Of a DNA stretch of 64,000 bases, positions 30,287-39,769 are shown piece after piece. The notes beneath the pieces were generated by a model, which was not told the DNA's origin, searched no databases, and worked only from the letters and a program-made list of their open reading frames with translations. Numbering within the stretch: the stretch's first letter is position 1; each line of letters opens with the position of its first letter. This DNA is from Streptomyces sp. NRRL S-37. GTDB taxonomy: Bacteria; Actinomycetota; Actinomycetes; Streptomycetales; Streptomycetaceae. The DNA lies in NCBI RefSeq assembly GCF_000721605.1, contig NZ_JOIZ01000007.1:124001-188000 (forward strand), written 5' to 3'. The translations under genes and the position numbers were made by a program.

Positions 30287-30499
30287 ATGTCGTCCCGTCG
30301 CCGTGCCTGCCCCGAGTGCCGTCGTGAGATCGCCGTCGTCGCCGGGCGGTACGCGCGGCACGATCCGCCCGGCGCCCGGGGGAGCGGGGAACTGACCTCG
30401 TGCCCCGGCTCGCGCAGGCACGCCCCGCTCGGTGCCGAGCAGCCCTCGCTGGACGGTCACGTGGTGCCGGAGTTCCCGGGGCAGATGCCCCTCTTCTAG
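30287..30499 (+). CDS. small conserved hypothetical protein with CPEC motif
   Basis: 70 residues beginning MSSRRRACPECRREIAVVAG, a CxxC zinc-knuckle-like half site, and ending PGQMPLF. I recall similar short proteins throughout Streptomyces. Ribosome site is weak; a GTG at 30233 is an alternative. Its stop overlaps the stop of the convergent oxidoreductase within the palindrome CTAG. Confidence 0.65.
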   Translation: MSSRRRACPECRREIAVVAGRYARHDPPGARGSGELTSCPGSRRHAPLGAEQPSLDGHVVPEFPGQMPLF

Positions 30500-31152
30500 T
30501 TGCCGGCCACCGACTTCACGGCCACCGACACCGGCGCGGGGCCGCTGATCAGCTCCAGGGTCAGACCGGCCGTCGCGGGAGTGTCCACCAGCTCCGCCAG
30601 CACGGCGGCCACGTCGTCGCGCGGGACCGGGCCGCGACCCGTGCGGGCCTCCAGGCGGACCAGGCCGGTCCCGGCGTCGTCGGTGAGCCGGCCCGGCCGC
30701 AGGACCGTCCAGTCCAGGGCGTCCAGACCGCGTACGTACGCGTCCGCCTCGCCCTTGGCGCGCAGGTACACGTCGAAGACCTCGTCGCCCTCGTGGGCGG
30801 GGTCCGCGCCCATGGACGACACGATCACGAAACGCCGTACACCCGCGCGGACGGCCGCGTCGGCGAAGAGGACCGCCGCCGCCTTGTCCACCGTCTCCTT
30901 GCGGCCCACACCGCTGCCCGGCCCGGCGCCCGCCGCGAACACCGCCGCGTCCGCCCCCTCCAGCCGTTCGGCGACCTCCTCCACCGTCGCCGACTCCAGG
31001 TCGAGCACGACCGGTTCGGCGCCCAGGCGCCGCAGCTCGTCGGCCTGTTCGGGTTTACGGATGATGCCCGCCGCCTCGTCCCCGCGTGCGACGAGCAGCC
31101 GCTCCAGCCGCAGCGCGATCTGACCATGACCACCAGCGATGACAATGCGCAT
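30496..31152 (-). CDS. NAD(P)H-binding SDR-type protein
   Basis: 218 residues, NmrA/YwnB-like atypical short-chain dehydrogenase. MRIVIAGGHGQIALRLERLL is the dinucleotide-binding motif; RFVIVSSMGADP and LDWTVLRPGRLTDD are typical of the subgroup. The ATG at 31152 is preferred over 31182 because the Rossmann strand should start at residue 2. Substrate unknown. Convergent 4-bp overlap with the small CPEC gene. Confidence 0.85.
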   Translation of the reverse strand: MRIVIAGGHGQIALRLERLLVARGDEAAGIIRKPEQADELRRLGAEPVVLDLESATVEEVAERLEGADAAVFAAGAGPGSGVGRKETVDKAAAVLFADAAVRAGVRRFVIVSSMGADPAHEGDEVFDVYLRAKGEADAYVRGLDALDWTVLRPGRLTDDAGTGLVRLEARTGRGPVPRDDVAAVLAELVDTPATAGLTLELISGPAPVSVAVKSVAGN

Positions 31153-31215
31153 GTCTCCGACCGTACGCCGGGGCCACCCCATCCGCCGCGCGACGCCCCA
31201 GGGACCCGCCCGGTT

Positions 31216-32556
31216 CTACGCGGTGCCCCGGCCCTGCCGGGGAAGCCCCGGTTCCCCCTCCGCCGACGAAACCGACGAGTCCGATGAGTCCGACGAGTCC
31301 GAGAAAGCCGACGCCGCCGCCGAGGACGCCGCCGGGCCGCAGTACTCCCGCACCGCGCTCGTCCGCGCCACCACCCGCCCTCTGTGCACCACGATGCGGC
31401 TGTACCCCAGCGACAGCGCCCCCGGGAGCCCGTCCCCGCGGACCGCCAGCAGCTCGGCCGGGAAACCCGCCTCCACGCGCACCTCGGGCAGCCCCAGGGC
31501 CGCCCGCGCCGACGCGCTCACCGCGGCGTAGGCGTCCTCGGCGGACAGCCCGTGGCGGGAGGCCAGCAGGTACGCCGCCTCCAGCGGGTCACCGCGGCCC
31601 ACCGGGTTCGACACGTCCCGCAGGGCACCGCTCCCGGCGGCGACCCGTACCCCCGCCGACCGCAGCAGCCGTACCGGCGCCGTGCCCCGGCGGTCCACGG
31701 CGCCGCAGCCGCCCTGCGGCAGGCACACCACCGTCACCCCGGCCGCCGCCAGCCGGTCCGCGGTCCGCGCGGCCGGCTCGGCGGGCAGCCGGGCGAGACC
31801 GCCGCACGGGCCGAGGGCGACCCCCGGCCGCAGCCCGCCCGCCATGGCCGCGAACCGGGCCATATGGGCGGGGTCGGCGGCGTCCGTGTGCAGGTCGACG
31901 GGGCAGCCGTGCTCGGCGGCGACCTCCAGGACCGCCTCCACGTACCCCGTGGGGTCGGGGTCGAGATCGGGGCAGCCGCCCACCACGGACGCGCCCATCT
32001 TCACCGCGTCCCGCAGCGCCGCGAGCCCGTCCGCCCCGGCGACCCCGGTCAGTACCCGAGGCACCGCCACCGTCGTCAGTTCGGCCAGCCCGCGCAGCGA
32101 GCGCTCCGCCCGCAGTACGGCGGTCAGCGCGCCGAGCCCGGCCACGTCGCCCACGCGCACATGCGCCCGCAGCGCCGTCGCGCCGTGCCCGAGCTGGAGC
32201 AGTGCCGCCTCCGTCGCGCGGCCCTGGACGTCCCGCGGGTCGTACGGGACGGGGCCGCGGGCGTCGGCGGACAGGGCGGTGTCCGCGTGGGCGTGAGGCT
32301 CCGCGGGGGCCGGCAGGAGCAGATAGCCGGTGAGGTCGATCCGCGTGCCGCACGCGCGCGTGCCGTCCGCCGCCAGGCTGCCGGCCGTACCGACCGCCTC
32401 GATGCGCCCGCCGCCCAGCCGTACGTCCACGGTCCGGCCGTCGGCGAGACGCGCGCCGCACAGCAGCAGCGGGGCCGGATCGACCGCGGCCGGCCCCGGA
32501 GCCGGACCCGAGGACGAGGGCGGACGGGACGGTGGCTGCGGCCGGCTGTCGGGCAT
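31216..32556 (-). CDS. amidohydrolase-family protein, cytosine deaminase-like, atypical active site
   Basis: 446 residues from ATG 32556; longer starts exist up to 32667. Family features: LLLPAPAEPHAHADTALSAD (metal-binding HxH after strand 1), EHGCPVDLHTDA (third His), and SNPVGRGDPLEAAYLLASRH before the C-terminal beta sandwich. In cytosine deaminase relatives one expects a His in a SHC/GHC motif and an Asp in GSDN. Here the equivalents read LGPCGG and AGSGALRD, so one catalytic His and the metal-proton Asp appear lost. C-terminal Ser/Asp-rich repeat FSDSSDSSDSSVSS. May be catalytically inactive. Confidence 0.75.
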   Translation of the reverse strand: MPDSRPQPPSRPPSSSGPAPGPAAVDPAPLLLCGARLADGRTVDVRLGGGRIEAVGTAGSLAADGTRACGTRIDLTGYLLLPAPAEPHAHADTALSADARGPVPYDPRDVQGRATEAALLQLGHGATALRAHVRVGDVAGLGALTAVLRAERSLRGLAELTTVAVPRVLTGVAGADGLAALRDAVKMGASVVGGCPDLDPDPTGYVEAVLEVAAEHGCPVDLHTDAADPAHMARFAAMAGGLRPGVALGPCGGLARLPAEPAARTADRLAAAGVTVVCLPQGGCGAVDRRGTAPVRLLRSAGVRVAAGSGALRDVSNPVGRGDPLEAAYLLASRHGLSAEDAYAAVSASARAALGLPEVRVEAGFPAELLAVRGDGLPGALSLGYSRIVVHRGRVVARTSAVREYCGPAASSAAASAFSDSSDSSDSSVSSAEGEPGLPRQGRGTA

Positions 32557-32755
32557 CGCGTTCCAGGGGCTCGGGCTGCGCGCGGAGGACGAGGTCACGC
32601 AGGCAAGATCACGCAGAGTGAGTCCGAGCCTAGGCCGGGGGCCCGTTCCCCGCCGGGAGGAGCCCAATAGTCGTACCGGTGTGGTCCGCCCCGGGGGAGG
32701 GGGCCGAAACGGATTTGGGCGAACGGCGGCGGACCGTGTAATGTCTTCATCGCTC

Positions 32756-32828
32756 GCCCCAATAGCTCAGTCGGCAGAGCGTCTCCATGGTAAGGAGAAG
32801 GTCAACGGTTCGATTCCGTTTTGGGGCT
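32756..32828 (+). tRNA. tRNA-Thr (GGT anticodon)
   Basis: Acceptor GCCCCAA pairs TTGGGGC; D arm TAGCTCAGTCGGCAGAGC; anticodon stem TCTCC/GGAGA with loop ATGGTAA (anticodon GGT); T arm GGTTCGATTCC. Discriminator T; no encoded CCA. 46 bp upstream of tRNA-Met, with which it is probably co-transcribed. Confidence 0.95.
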
Positions 32829-32874
32829 CTGGTGTGTGAGGTTCCCGCCGAAAGGCGGGGTCCGATCGCATCAC

Positions 32875-32947
32875 AGCGGTGTAGCTCAGTCGGTAGAGCA
32901 AGCGGCTCATAATCGCTGTGTCACCGGTTCAAGTCCGGTCACCGCTA
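32875..32947 (+). tRNA. tRNA-Met (CAT anticodon, elongator type)
   Basis: Acceptor AGCGGTG pairs CACCGCT; anticodon loop CTCATAA (CAT); T arm GGTTCAAGTCC. The fully paired first base and lack of the GGG/CCC initiator signature point to elongator tRNA-Met. rpmG follows 89 bp downstream. Confidence 0.93.
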
Positions 32948-33036
32948 CAGACAGTAGCCGATTGCGGGGTCGGTCCTTCGATCGGCTACTCTTCATTGCG
33001 TAAATACAGTCAATCCGTTCGTCAAGGAGCACTCAC

Positions 33037-33201
33037 GTGGCTGCCACCGACGTCCGCCCGAAGATCACGCTGGCCTGCGTGGAGTGCAAGGAGCGGAACT
33101 ACATCACCAAGAAGAACCGGCGTAACAACCCGGACCGTCTTGAGATGAAGAAGCACTGCCCGCGTTGCAACGCGCACACCGCGCACCGCGAAACGCGATA
33201 A
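33037..33201 (+). CDS. rpmG: 50S ribosomal protein L33
   Basis: 54 residues from the GTG at 33037 with AAGGAG upstream; product [20 protein letters not shown] and ending [10 protein letters not shown]. The two CxxC pairs (CVEC, CPRC) make it the zinc-binding C+ form of L33. Streptomyces also carries C- paralogs used under zinc limitation. It follows tRNA-Thr and tRNA-Met, a conserved actinobacterial linkage. Confidence 0.95.
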   Translation: MAATDVRPKITLACVECKERNYITKKNRRNNPDRLEMKKHCPRCNAHTAHRETR

Positions 33202-33320
33202 AACAGGCTCGTACACGAGGCCGTCCCCCCAGTCAGGGGGGCGGCCTCGTGTCGTTTTCCCGTCGGCCGGCCACGGTCAGGACCGGTCGGACACAGTCAG
33301 ACACAGGAGGTGCCGCGCGC

Positions 33321-33773
33321 ATGGCGCTCGACCAGTCCTTCGTGGGGCGGAGCTACCCGCCCACCGAGCCCTACGAGGTGGGCCGGGAGAAGATCCGCGA
33401 GTTCGCCGAGGCGGTGGGGGACACCAACCCGGCGTACACGGACGTGGAGGCCGCCAAGGCGCTCGGCCACCCCGATGTGATCGCCCCGCCCACCTTCGTG
33501 TTCTCGATCACCTTCAAAGCCGCCGGACAGGTCGTCGCCGACCCGCGGCTCGGCCTCGACTACAGCCGGGTGGTGCACGGCGACCAGAGGTTCGCCTACG
33601 TCCGTCCCGTGCGCGCCGGTGACCGGCTCACGGTCACCTCGACCATCGAGGCGGTCAAGTCGATGGCCGGCAACGACATACTGGACATCCGGGGCGAGGT
33701 GCACGACCAGGACGGCGAACACGTCGTGACCGCCTGGACCAAGCTGGTGGCCCGCGCGGCCGAGGAGGCGTGA
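33321..33773 (+). CDS. MaoC-like dehydratase subunit, HadA type
   Basis: 150-residue hot-dog protein (FAS1-like dehydratase N-terminal domain). Features: DQSFVGRSYPPTEPYEVGRE, FAEAVGDTNPAYTD, and VIAPPTFVFSITF. By homology with mycobacterial HadA it is the non-catalytic, substrate-binding partner of the next gene's product. ATG with CAGGAGG. The GTGA overlap with the next gene shows tight coupling. In Streptomyces the pair's acyl substrate is not established. Confidence 0.85.
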   Translation: MALDQSFVGRSYPPTEPYEVGREKIREFAEAVGDTNPAYTDVEAAKALGHPDVIAPPTFVFSITFKAAGQVVADPRLGLDYSRVVHGDQRFAYVRPVRAGDRLTVTSTIEAVKSMAGNDILDIRGEVHDQDGEHVVTAWTKLVARAAEEA

Positions 33774-34210
33774 GCAACACCATGACGGCGAAGATCTCCT
33801 ACGCCGACGTCGAGGTCGGCACCGAGCTGCCCGCGCAGACGTTCCCCGTGACCCGGGCCACCCTCGTCCAGTACGCGGGCGCCTCCGGCGACTTCAACCC
33901 CATCCACTGGAACGAGAAGTTCGCCAAGGAGGTCGGCCTCCCCGACGTCATCGCACACGGCATGTTCACCATGGCCGAGGCGATCCGCGTGGTGACCGAC
34001 TGGACGGGCGACCCGGGCGCGGTCGTCGAGTACGGCGTCCGCTTCACCCGTCCGGTCGTCGTCCCCAATGACGACCAGGGCGCCGTCATCGAGGTCAGCG
34101 GCAAGGTCGCCGCCAAGCTCGACGACCACACGGTCCGCGTGGACCTCACCGCGACCAGCGCCGGACAGAAGGTGCTGGGCATGTCACGGGCGGTCGTCCG
34201 GCTGGGCTGA
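33770..34210 (+). CDS. MaoC-like dehydratase subunit, HadB type
   Basis: 146-residue hot-dog protein with the hydratase-2 catalytic motif ASGDFNPIHWNEKFAKEVGL (Asp and His) and VIAHGMFTMAEAIRVV. It probably dehydrates beta-hydroxyacyl thioesters as a heterodimer with the upstream protein. The GTG at 33770 overlaps the upstream stop; an internal ATG five codons later is an alternative start. murB follows on the same strand. Confidence 0.87.
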   Translation: MSNTMTAKISYADVEVGTELPAQTFPVTRATLVQYAGASGDFNPIHWNEKFAKEVGLPDVIAHGMFTMAEAIRVVTDWTGDPGAVVEYGVRFTRPVVVPNDDQGAVIEVSGKVAAKLDDHTVRVDLTATSAGQKVLGMSRAVVRLG

Positions 34211-34269
34211 GCCGGGCCGGACACGGCGGGGACCGGGGCCTGTCGGTGCCGTCTCGTAGTCTTGGGCCC

Positions 34270-35325
34270 GTGCAGGAACTCCACGACGCCCCCCTGGCCC
34301 CGCTGACCACCTTCCGGCTGGGCGGCCCCGCGACCCGGCTGGTCACCGCGACGACCGACGACGAGGTGATCGCCGCCGTCCGCGAGGCCGACGACAGCGG
34401 TACGCCGCTGCTGGTCGTCGGCGGCGGCTCCAACCTGGTCATCGGCGACAAGGGCTTCGACGGCACCGCCCTCGTCGTCGCGACCAAGGGCTTCGCCCTG
34501 GACGGCACGCACCTGGAGCTGGCCGCCGGGGAGGTGTGGACCGACGCCGTCGCCCGCACCGTGGAGGCGGGTCTCGCCGGCCTCGAGTGCCTGGCCGGCA
34601 TCCCCGGCTCGGCGGGCGCCACCCCGATCCAGAACGTCGGGGCGTACGGCCAGGAGGTCTCCTCCACCCTCACCGAGGTCGTCGCCTACGACCGCCGCAC
34701 CCGCGAGACCGTCACCCTCGGCAACGAGGAGTGCGCCTTCTCCTACCGCCACAGCCGCTTCAAGGCCGACCCCGAGCGCTACGTCGTCCTGCGCGTGCGC
34801 TTCCGACTGGAGGACGCCGGCGGACTGTCCGGCCCGGTCAAGTACGCGGAGACGGCCCGCGTGCTCGGCGTGGCGCCCGGCGAGCGGGTCCCGCTGGCCA
34901 CCGCCCGCGACACGGTGCTGAAGCTTCGCGCGGGCAAGGGCATGGTGCTGGACCCCGAGGACCACGACACCTGGTCGGCCGGCTCCTTCTTCACCAACCC
35001 GATCCTCGACGACGAGACGTTCGCCGCATTCCGTACGCGCGTACGGGAGCGGTTGGGGGAAGGCGTCGAGCCGCCCGCCTATCCCGCCGGCGAGGGACGG
35101 ACCAAGACCTCCGCGGCCTGGCTGATCGACAAGGCCGGCTTCACCAAGGGGTACGGCAGCGGTCCGGCCCGCATCTCCACCAAACACACCCTCGCGCTCA
35201 CCAACCGCGGCGACGCCACCACGGAGGACCTGCTGGCCTTGGCCCGCGAGGTCGTGGCGGGCGTCCGGGACGCGTTCGGTATCACCCTGGTGAACGAGCC
35301 GGTCATGGTCGGCGCCGAACTCTGA
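34270..35325 (+). CDS. murB: UDP-N-acetylmuramate dehydrogenase
   Basis: 351-residue FAD enzyme that reduces UDP-GlcNAc-enolpyruvate to UDP-MurNAc in the cytosol. Signatures: PLAPLTTFRLGGPATRLV, LLVVGGGSNLVIGDKGFDG (FAD pyrophosphate), GIPGSAGATPIQNVGAYGQE, SYRHSRFKAD (Tyr/Arg), and GSFFTNPIL (catalytic Ser). Start set at GTG 34270; the GTG at 34246 would add eight residues not typical of the family and neither has a strong ribosome site. Streptomyces often carries a second murB. Confidence 0.92.
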   Translation: MQELHDAPLAPLTTFRLGGPATRLVTATTDDEVIAAVREADDSGTPLLVVGGGSNLVIGDKGFDGTALVVATKGFALDGTHLELAAGEVWTDAVARTVEAGLAGLECLAGIPGSAGATPIQNVGAYGQEVSSTLTEVVAYDRRTRETVTLGNEECAFSYRHSRFKADPERYVVLRVRFRLEDAGGLSGPVKYAETARVLGVAPGERVPLATARDTVLKLRAGKGMVLDPEDHDTWSAGSFFTNPILDDETFAAFRTRVRERLGEGVEPPAYPAGEGRTKTSAAWLIDKAGFTKGYGSGPARISTKHTLALTNRGDATTEDLLALAREVVAGVRDAFGITLVNEPVMVGAEL

Positions 35326-35509
35326 GCGGCACGGACCGCGCCGGGGCCGCGCAATTCCGTTGCCGCGCCCGGCCACGGCCCGCTCGGTAAGGGGGGCGGC
35401 CAAGGGTACGACGTGCTCAGCGCCTCGCTCACCACGCTGCTGCCCCTGTCCCGGGGGCGGGGGACGGAGCTGGACATCGGCTTCCGGGCGTACCCGCCCC
35501 TGGCCCACT

Positions 35510-36583
35510 TCAGGCGGCCGGGGCGGCCAGCCAGGCGTCGACACCCGACAGCAGCTTCTCCTTGACGTCCTGAGGCGCCGCCGACCCCCGTACGGACTGC
35601 CGGGCCAGCTCGGCCAGCTCCGCGTCGGTGAAGCCGTGGTGCCGGCGGGCGATCTCGTACTGTGCCGCCAGCCGGGAGCCGAACAGCAGCGGGTCGTCCG
35701 CGCCCAGCGCCATCGGCACCCCCGCCTCGAACAGCGTGCGCAGCGGTACGTCCTCCAGCTTGTCGTACACGCCGAGGGCGACGTTCGACGCCGGGCACAC
35801 CTCGCAGGTGACGCCCCGGTCCGCGAGGCGCTTCAGCAGCCGCGGGTCCTCGGCCGCCCGCACGCCGTGCCCGATCCGGTGCGCCTCCAGGTCGTCCAGG
35901 CAGTCCCGCACCGACGCGGGGCCCGTCAGCTCGCCGCCGTGCGGGGCCGACAACAGCCCGCCCTCGCGCGCGATCGCGAACGCCCGGTCGAAGTCGCGGG
36001 CCATCCCGCGCCGCTCGTCGTTGGAGAGCCCGAAGCCGACGATCCCCCGGTCGGCGTAGCGCACGGCCAGCCGGGCCAGCGTGCGGGCGTCCAGGGGGTG
36101 CTTCATACGGTTGGCGGCCACCAGCACCCGCATGCCGAGCCCGGTGTCGCGGGACGCCGAGTCCACCGCGTCGAGGATGATCTCCAGCGCCGGGATCAGC
36201 CCGCCCAGCCGGGGCGCGTACGACGTCGGGTCGACCTGGATCTCCAGCCAGCCGGAGCCGTCCCGTACGTCCTCCTCCGCCGCCTCCCGCACCAGCCGCT
36301 GGATGTCCTCGGGTTCCCTCAGGCACGAGCGCGCCGCGTCGTACAGCCGCTGGAAGCGGAACCAGCCGCGCTCGTCCGTGGCCCGCAGTTTCGGCGATTC
36401 CCCGCTGTTCAGCGCGTCGGTGAGCGCCTCGGGCAGGCGCACACCGTACTTGTCGGCCAGTTCCAGCAGGGTGGTGGGCCGCATGGACCCGGTGAAGTGC
36501 AGGTGCAGATGGGCTTTCGGCAGTTCAGAGAGATCACGTACACGCGGGGGGTTCGGGGGGTACCCCCCTGAAGAGCTCAGCAT
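35510..36583 (-). CDS. adenosine deaminase family hydrolase
   Basis: 357 residues; TIM-barrel metal-dependent deaminase. LPKAHLHLHFTGSMRPTTLL supplies the first metal His pair, SAPHGGELTGP the third His plus catalytic Glu, AHRIGHGVRAAED another His, and MALGADDPLLFGS the metal Asp. Probably converts adenosine (or an adenosine-like nucleoside) to inosine. ATG 36583 gives a standard N terminus; upstream in-frame Met codons would add a Cys-rich leader. Confidence 0.87.
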   Translation of the reverse strand: MLSSSGGYPPNPPRVRDLSELPKAHLHLHFTGSMRPTTLLELADKYGVRLPEALTDALNSGESPKLRATDERGWFRFQRLYDAARSCLREPEDIQRLVREAAEEDVRDGSGWLEIQVDPTSYAPRLGGLIPALEIILDAVDSASRDTGLGMRVLVAANRMKHPLDARTLARLAVRYADRGIVGFGLSNDERRGMARDFDRAFAIAREGGLLSAPHGGELTGPASVRDCLDDLEAHRIGHGVRAAEDPRLLKRLADRGVTCEVCPASNVALGVYDKLEDVPLRTLFEAGVPMALGADDPLLFGSRLAAQYEIARRHHGFTDAELAELARQSVRGSAAPQDVKEKLLSGVDAWLAAPAA

Positions 36584-36708
36584 TCGCTGATCCTGCCGCA
36601 CGTCTCCGCCGTCCCGGTAGCACTTTCCCCTTTCGTGGTCTTGCTCGCACAAACAAAGCAAGGGCGCCCGGGAGGAGACCCGGGCGCCCCTGCGGCGGAA
36701 GGACGACG

Positions 36709-37935
36709 TCAGTCGCGTGCCTCCGCCAGCAGCTTCTGGATCCGGCTCACGCCCTCGACGAGGTCCTCGTCGCCCAGCGCGTACGACAGCCGCAGGTAGC
36801 CCGGCGTGCCGAACGCCTCACCCGGCACCACCGCGACCTCGGCCTCCTCCAGGATGAGCGCCGCCAGCTCGACCGAGCTCTGCGGCCGCTTGCCCCGGAT
36901 CTCCTTGCCGATCAGCGCCTTCACCGAGGGGTAGGCGTAGAACGCGCCCTCGGGCTCCGGGCAGACCACGCCGTCGATCTCGTCGAGCATCCGGACGATG
37001 GTCTTCCGGCGCCGGTCGAAGGCCTCGCGCATCGTCGCGACGGCGTCCAGGTCACCGGAGACGGCGGCGAGTGCGGCCGCCTGGGCGACGTTGGACACGT
37101 TCGACGTGGCGTGCGACTGCAGGTTGGTCGCGGCCTTCACCACGTCCTTCGGGCCGATGACCCAGCCCACGCGCCAGCCGGTCATCGCGTAGGTCTTCGC
37201 CACGCCGTTGACCACGATGCACTTGTCGCGCAGCTCGGGCAGGAGCGCGGGCAGCGACACCGACGAGGCGTCGCCGTAGACCAGGTGCTCGTAGATCTCG
37301 TCCGTCAGCACCCACAGGCCGTGCTCGACGGCCCAGCGGCCGATCGCCTCGGTCTCGGCCTCGCTGTAGACCGCGCCGGTCGGGTTGGACGGGGAGACGA
37401 AGAGGACGACCTTCGTCTTCTCGGTGCGGGCCGCCTCCAGCTGCTCCACGCTCACCCGGTAGCCGGTCGTCTCGTCGGCGACCACCTCGACCGGGACACC
37501 GCCGGCCAGCCGGATCGACTCCGGGTACGTCGTCCAGTACGGCGCCGGGACGATGACCTCGTCGCCCGGGTCGAGGATCGCGGCGAAGGCCTCGTAGATG
37601 GCCTGCTTGCCGCCGTTGGTGACCAGGATCTGCGACGGGTCGACCTCGTAGCCGGAGTCGCGCAGCGTCTTGGCGGCGATCGCGGCCTTCAGCTCCGGCA
37701 GACCGCCGGCCGGCGTGTACCGGTGGTACTTCGGGTTCTTGCAGGCCTCGATCGCGGCCTCGACGATGTAGTCCGGCGTCGGGAAGTCGGGCTCACCGGC
37801 GCCGAAGCCGATCACCGGTCGCCCGGCGGCCTTGAGGGCCTTGGCCTTGGCGTCCACGGCGAGGGTGGCGGACTCGGAGATCGCGCCGACTCGGGCGGAG
37901 ACCCGGCGCTCGGTGGGAGGGGTTGCAGCGCTCAT
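36709..37935 (-). CDS. aspC: PLP-dependent aspartate-type aminotransferase
   Basis: 408 residues, fold-type I subclass Ib aminotransferase. [20 protein letters not shown] is the N-terminal signature, [13 protein letters not shown] and [15 protein letters not shown] bind [19 protein letters not shown] carries the Schiff-base Lys, and GYLRLSYAL the substrate-carboxylate Arg. Start at the ATG at 37935 matches family N termini. Likely makes aspartate or another amino acid from a 2-oxoacid with glutamate. 126 bp beyond the adenosine deaminase gene on the same strand. Confidence 0.9.
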   Translation of the reverse strand: MSAATPPTERRVSARVGAISESATLAVDAKAKALKAAGRPVIGFGAGEPDFPTPDYIVEAAIEACKNPKYHRYTPAGGLPELKAAIAAKTLRDSGYEVDPSQILVTNGGKQAIYEAFAAILDPGDEVIVPAPYWTTYPESIRLAGGVPVEVVADETTGYRVSVEQLEAARTEKTKVVLFVSPSNPTGAVYSEAETEAIGRWAVEHGLWVLTDEIYEHLVYGDASSVSLPALLPELRDKCIVVNGVAKTYAMTGWRVGWVIGPKDVVKAATNLQSHATSNVSNVAQAAALAAVSGDLDAVATMREAFDRRRKTIVRMLDEIDGVVCPEPEGAFYAYPSVKALIGKEIRGKRPQSSVELAALILEEAEVAVVPGEAFGTPGYLRLSYALGDEDLVEGVSRIQKLLAEARD

Positions 37936-38208
37936 GGAGCCCATCGTTCCAGACCGGAAACCCACGCGGCACGGGGGTTTCACGTACTGAACAACACCGG
38001 GCAAACCCCTGAACACCAGTCCGGATCGACGCCGCCGGCCGGCCACGGGTGGGACGATCTTCGGCCGGAGCGGTGCCTGCCGGGTACTTTCTGTTCGACG
38101 CCCGGCCCAGGAACACGTACACTCTCACCTCGTTGGCCTTCAGCGGCCCGCGCTCAGCCGGTGCACACCAAGCATCCGGTCGGATGCGGTACGTTGGGGG
38201 ACACACAA

Positions 38209-38281
38209 AGGGTCGTAGCTCAATTGGTAGAGCACTGGTCTCCAAAACCAGCGGTTGGGGGTTCAAGTCCCTCCGGCCCTG
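38209..38281 (+). tRNA. tRNA-Trp (CCA anticodon)
   Basis: Acceptor AGGGTCG pairs CGGCCCT; anticodon stem CTGGT/ACCAG with loop CTCCAAA (CCA); T arm GGTTCAAGTCC; discriminator G. Located 109 bp before secE, the common bacterial tRNA-Trp-secE-nusG linkage. Confidence 0.96.
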
Positions 38282-38390
38282 CTACACACACCTTCGCCAG
38301 GATGTGTGCGCATGTACGTACAGCAATGCACCGCCGTGCGGGCTCTGACCGGGCGCGGCACGGCCACGACCCGGAATCAGGTGAGGACGA

Positions 38391-38675
38391 GTGACGGACG
38401 CCGTGGGCTCCATCGACATGCCTGATGCCCAGGACGAGGCGCCGGACTCCAAGAAGACCCGCAAGGGCGGCAAGCGGGCCAAGAAGGGTCCGCTGAAGCG
38501 TCTCGCGCTCTTCTACCGCCAGATCATCGCGGAGCTCCGCAAGGTCGTCTGGCCGACCCGCAACCAGCTGACGTCGTACACGACCGCCGTGATCGTCTTC
38601 GTCGTCGTGATGATCGGTCTGGTCACCCTGATCGACTATGGTCTCAGCCACGCCGCCAAGTACGTCTTCGGCTGA
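38391..38675 (+). CDS. secE: protein translocase subunit SecE
   Basis: 94 residues. A charged N-terminal cytosolic part leads to the conserved amphipathic helix [20 protein letters not shown] and a single C-terminal span [20 protein letters not shown]. It clamps SecY in the translocon. GTG start. 80 bp upstream of nusG with AGGAAG before it. Confidence 0.95.
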   Translation: MTDAVGSIDMPDAQDEAPDSKKTRKGGKRAKKGPLKRLALFYRQIIAELRKVVWPTRNQLTSYTTAVIVFVVVMIGLVTLIDYGLSHAAKYVFG

Positions 38676-38755
38676 GCCGAGAGCGAAGAGCGCCGAGGTA
38701 TCCGGCGCTCCTTTTCGCATGTTCCACCCCTTGTATCCAGGAAGAAGCAGCCACC

Positions 38756-39592
38756 GTGTCTGACCCGAACGTGAACGACGCCGTTGAGCCTTACGGCGAA
38801 GGGGCCGAGTCCGCCGAGGACGCGCTCGCCGCCGTCGAGGGCGCGGACGTCGAGGACACCGAGGCCTTCGACGAGGCCGAGGCTGCCGACACCACCGCGG
38901 ACGAGAGCGACGAGGCGGACGAGACCACCGAGGCCGAGGAAGCGGCCGAGGAGGCCGAAGAGCCCGAGGACGACCGCGACCCGGTCGAGAAGCTCCGCGA
39001 CGAACTGCGGACGCTGCCCGGCGAGTGGTACGTCATCCACACGTACGCGGGTTACGAGAACCGGGTGAAGACCAACCTGGAGCAGCGCGCCGTCTCGCTG
39101 AACGTCGAGGACTACATCTTCCAGGCCGAGGTGCCGCAGGAAGAGGTCGTCCAGATCAAGAACGGCGACCGCAAGACGATCAAGCAGAACAAGCTCCCGG
39201 GCTACGTCCTGGTCCGTATGGACCTGACGAACGAGTCCTGGGGCGTCGTCCGCAACACCCCCGGTGTCACCGGCTTCGTGGGCAACGCCTACGACCCGTA
39301 CCCGCTGACGCTGGACGAGATCGTCAAGATGCTCGCCCCGGAGGCCGAGGAGAAGGCCGCCCGCGAGGCCGCCGAGGCCGAGGGCAAGCCGGCCCCGCAG
39401 CGCAAGGTCGAGGTCCAGGTGCTGGACTTCGAGGTCGGCGACTCGGTCACCGTCACCGACGGCCCGTTCGCCACGCTGCAGGCGACCATCAACGAGATCA
39501 ACCCCGACTCCAAGAAGGTCAAGGGCCTGGTGGAGATCTTCGGCCGGGAGACGCCGGTCGAGCTTTCCTTCGACCAGATCCAGAAGAACTAG
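38756..39592 (+). CDS. nusG: transcription termination/antitermination factor NusG
   Basis: 278 residues. A ~80-residue very acidic N-terminal extension ([20 protein letters not shown] and similar), common in Streptomyces NusG, precedes the NGN domain [20 protein letters not shown] and [10 protein letters not shown]. The C-terminal KOW domain has [20 protein letters not shown]. It binds RNA polymerase and Rho or S10. GTG start after CCAGGAAG. Followed by a terminator hairpin. Confidence 0.95.
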   Translation: MSDPNVNDAVEPYGEGAESAEDALAAVEGADVEDTEAFDEAEAADTTADESDEADETTEAEEAAEEAEEPEDDRDPVEKLRDELRTLPGEWYVIHTYAGYENRVKTNLEQRAVSLNVEDYIFQAEVPQEEVVQIKNGDRKTIKQNKLPGYVLVRMDLTNESWGVVRNTPGVTGFVGNAYDPYPLTLDEIVKMLAPEAEEKAAREAAEAEGKPAPQRKVEVQVLDFEVGDSVTVTDGPFATLQATINEINPDSKKVKGLVEIFGRETPVELSFDQIQKN

Positions 39593-39626
39593 TCCAGGAC
39601 AGTCCTTCTGGCACACAGCTTCCGAA

Positions 39627-39662
39627 CAGGTCAGGCGGGCGTGCGAGCGTCCGCCTGACCTG
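39627..39662 (+). terminator. terminator after nusG
   Basis: 12-bp perfect stem (39627-39638 with 39651-39662) and a CTCGGTTTTC tail. It separates secE-nusG from rplKA. Confidence 0.75.
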
Positions 39663-39769
39663 CTCGGTTTTCAGCCGCGCATCTATACCCGTTATCGTTG
39701 TGCGGTATGCCTGCGTCCGGGTTGTCCCATGGCGCGGGCAGGACCCGAACCGAAAGGACCCGGAGAGTC

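Noticed and set aside
35326..35509. Possible small gene between murB and the adenosine deaminase gene
   Set aside because: Both strands are open for short stretches, but there is no start with a ribosome site and no recognisable product.
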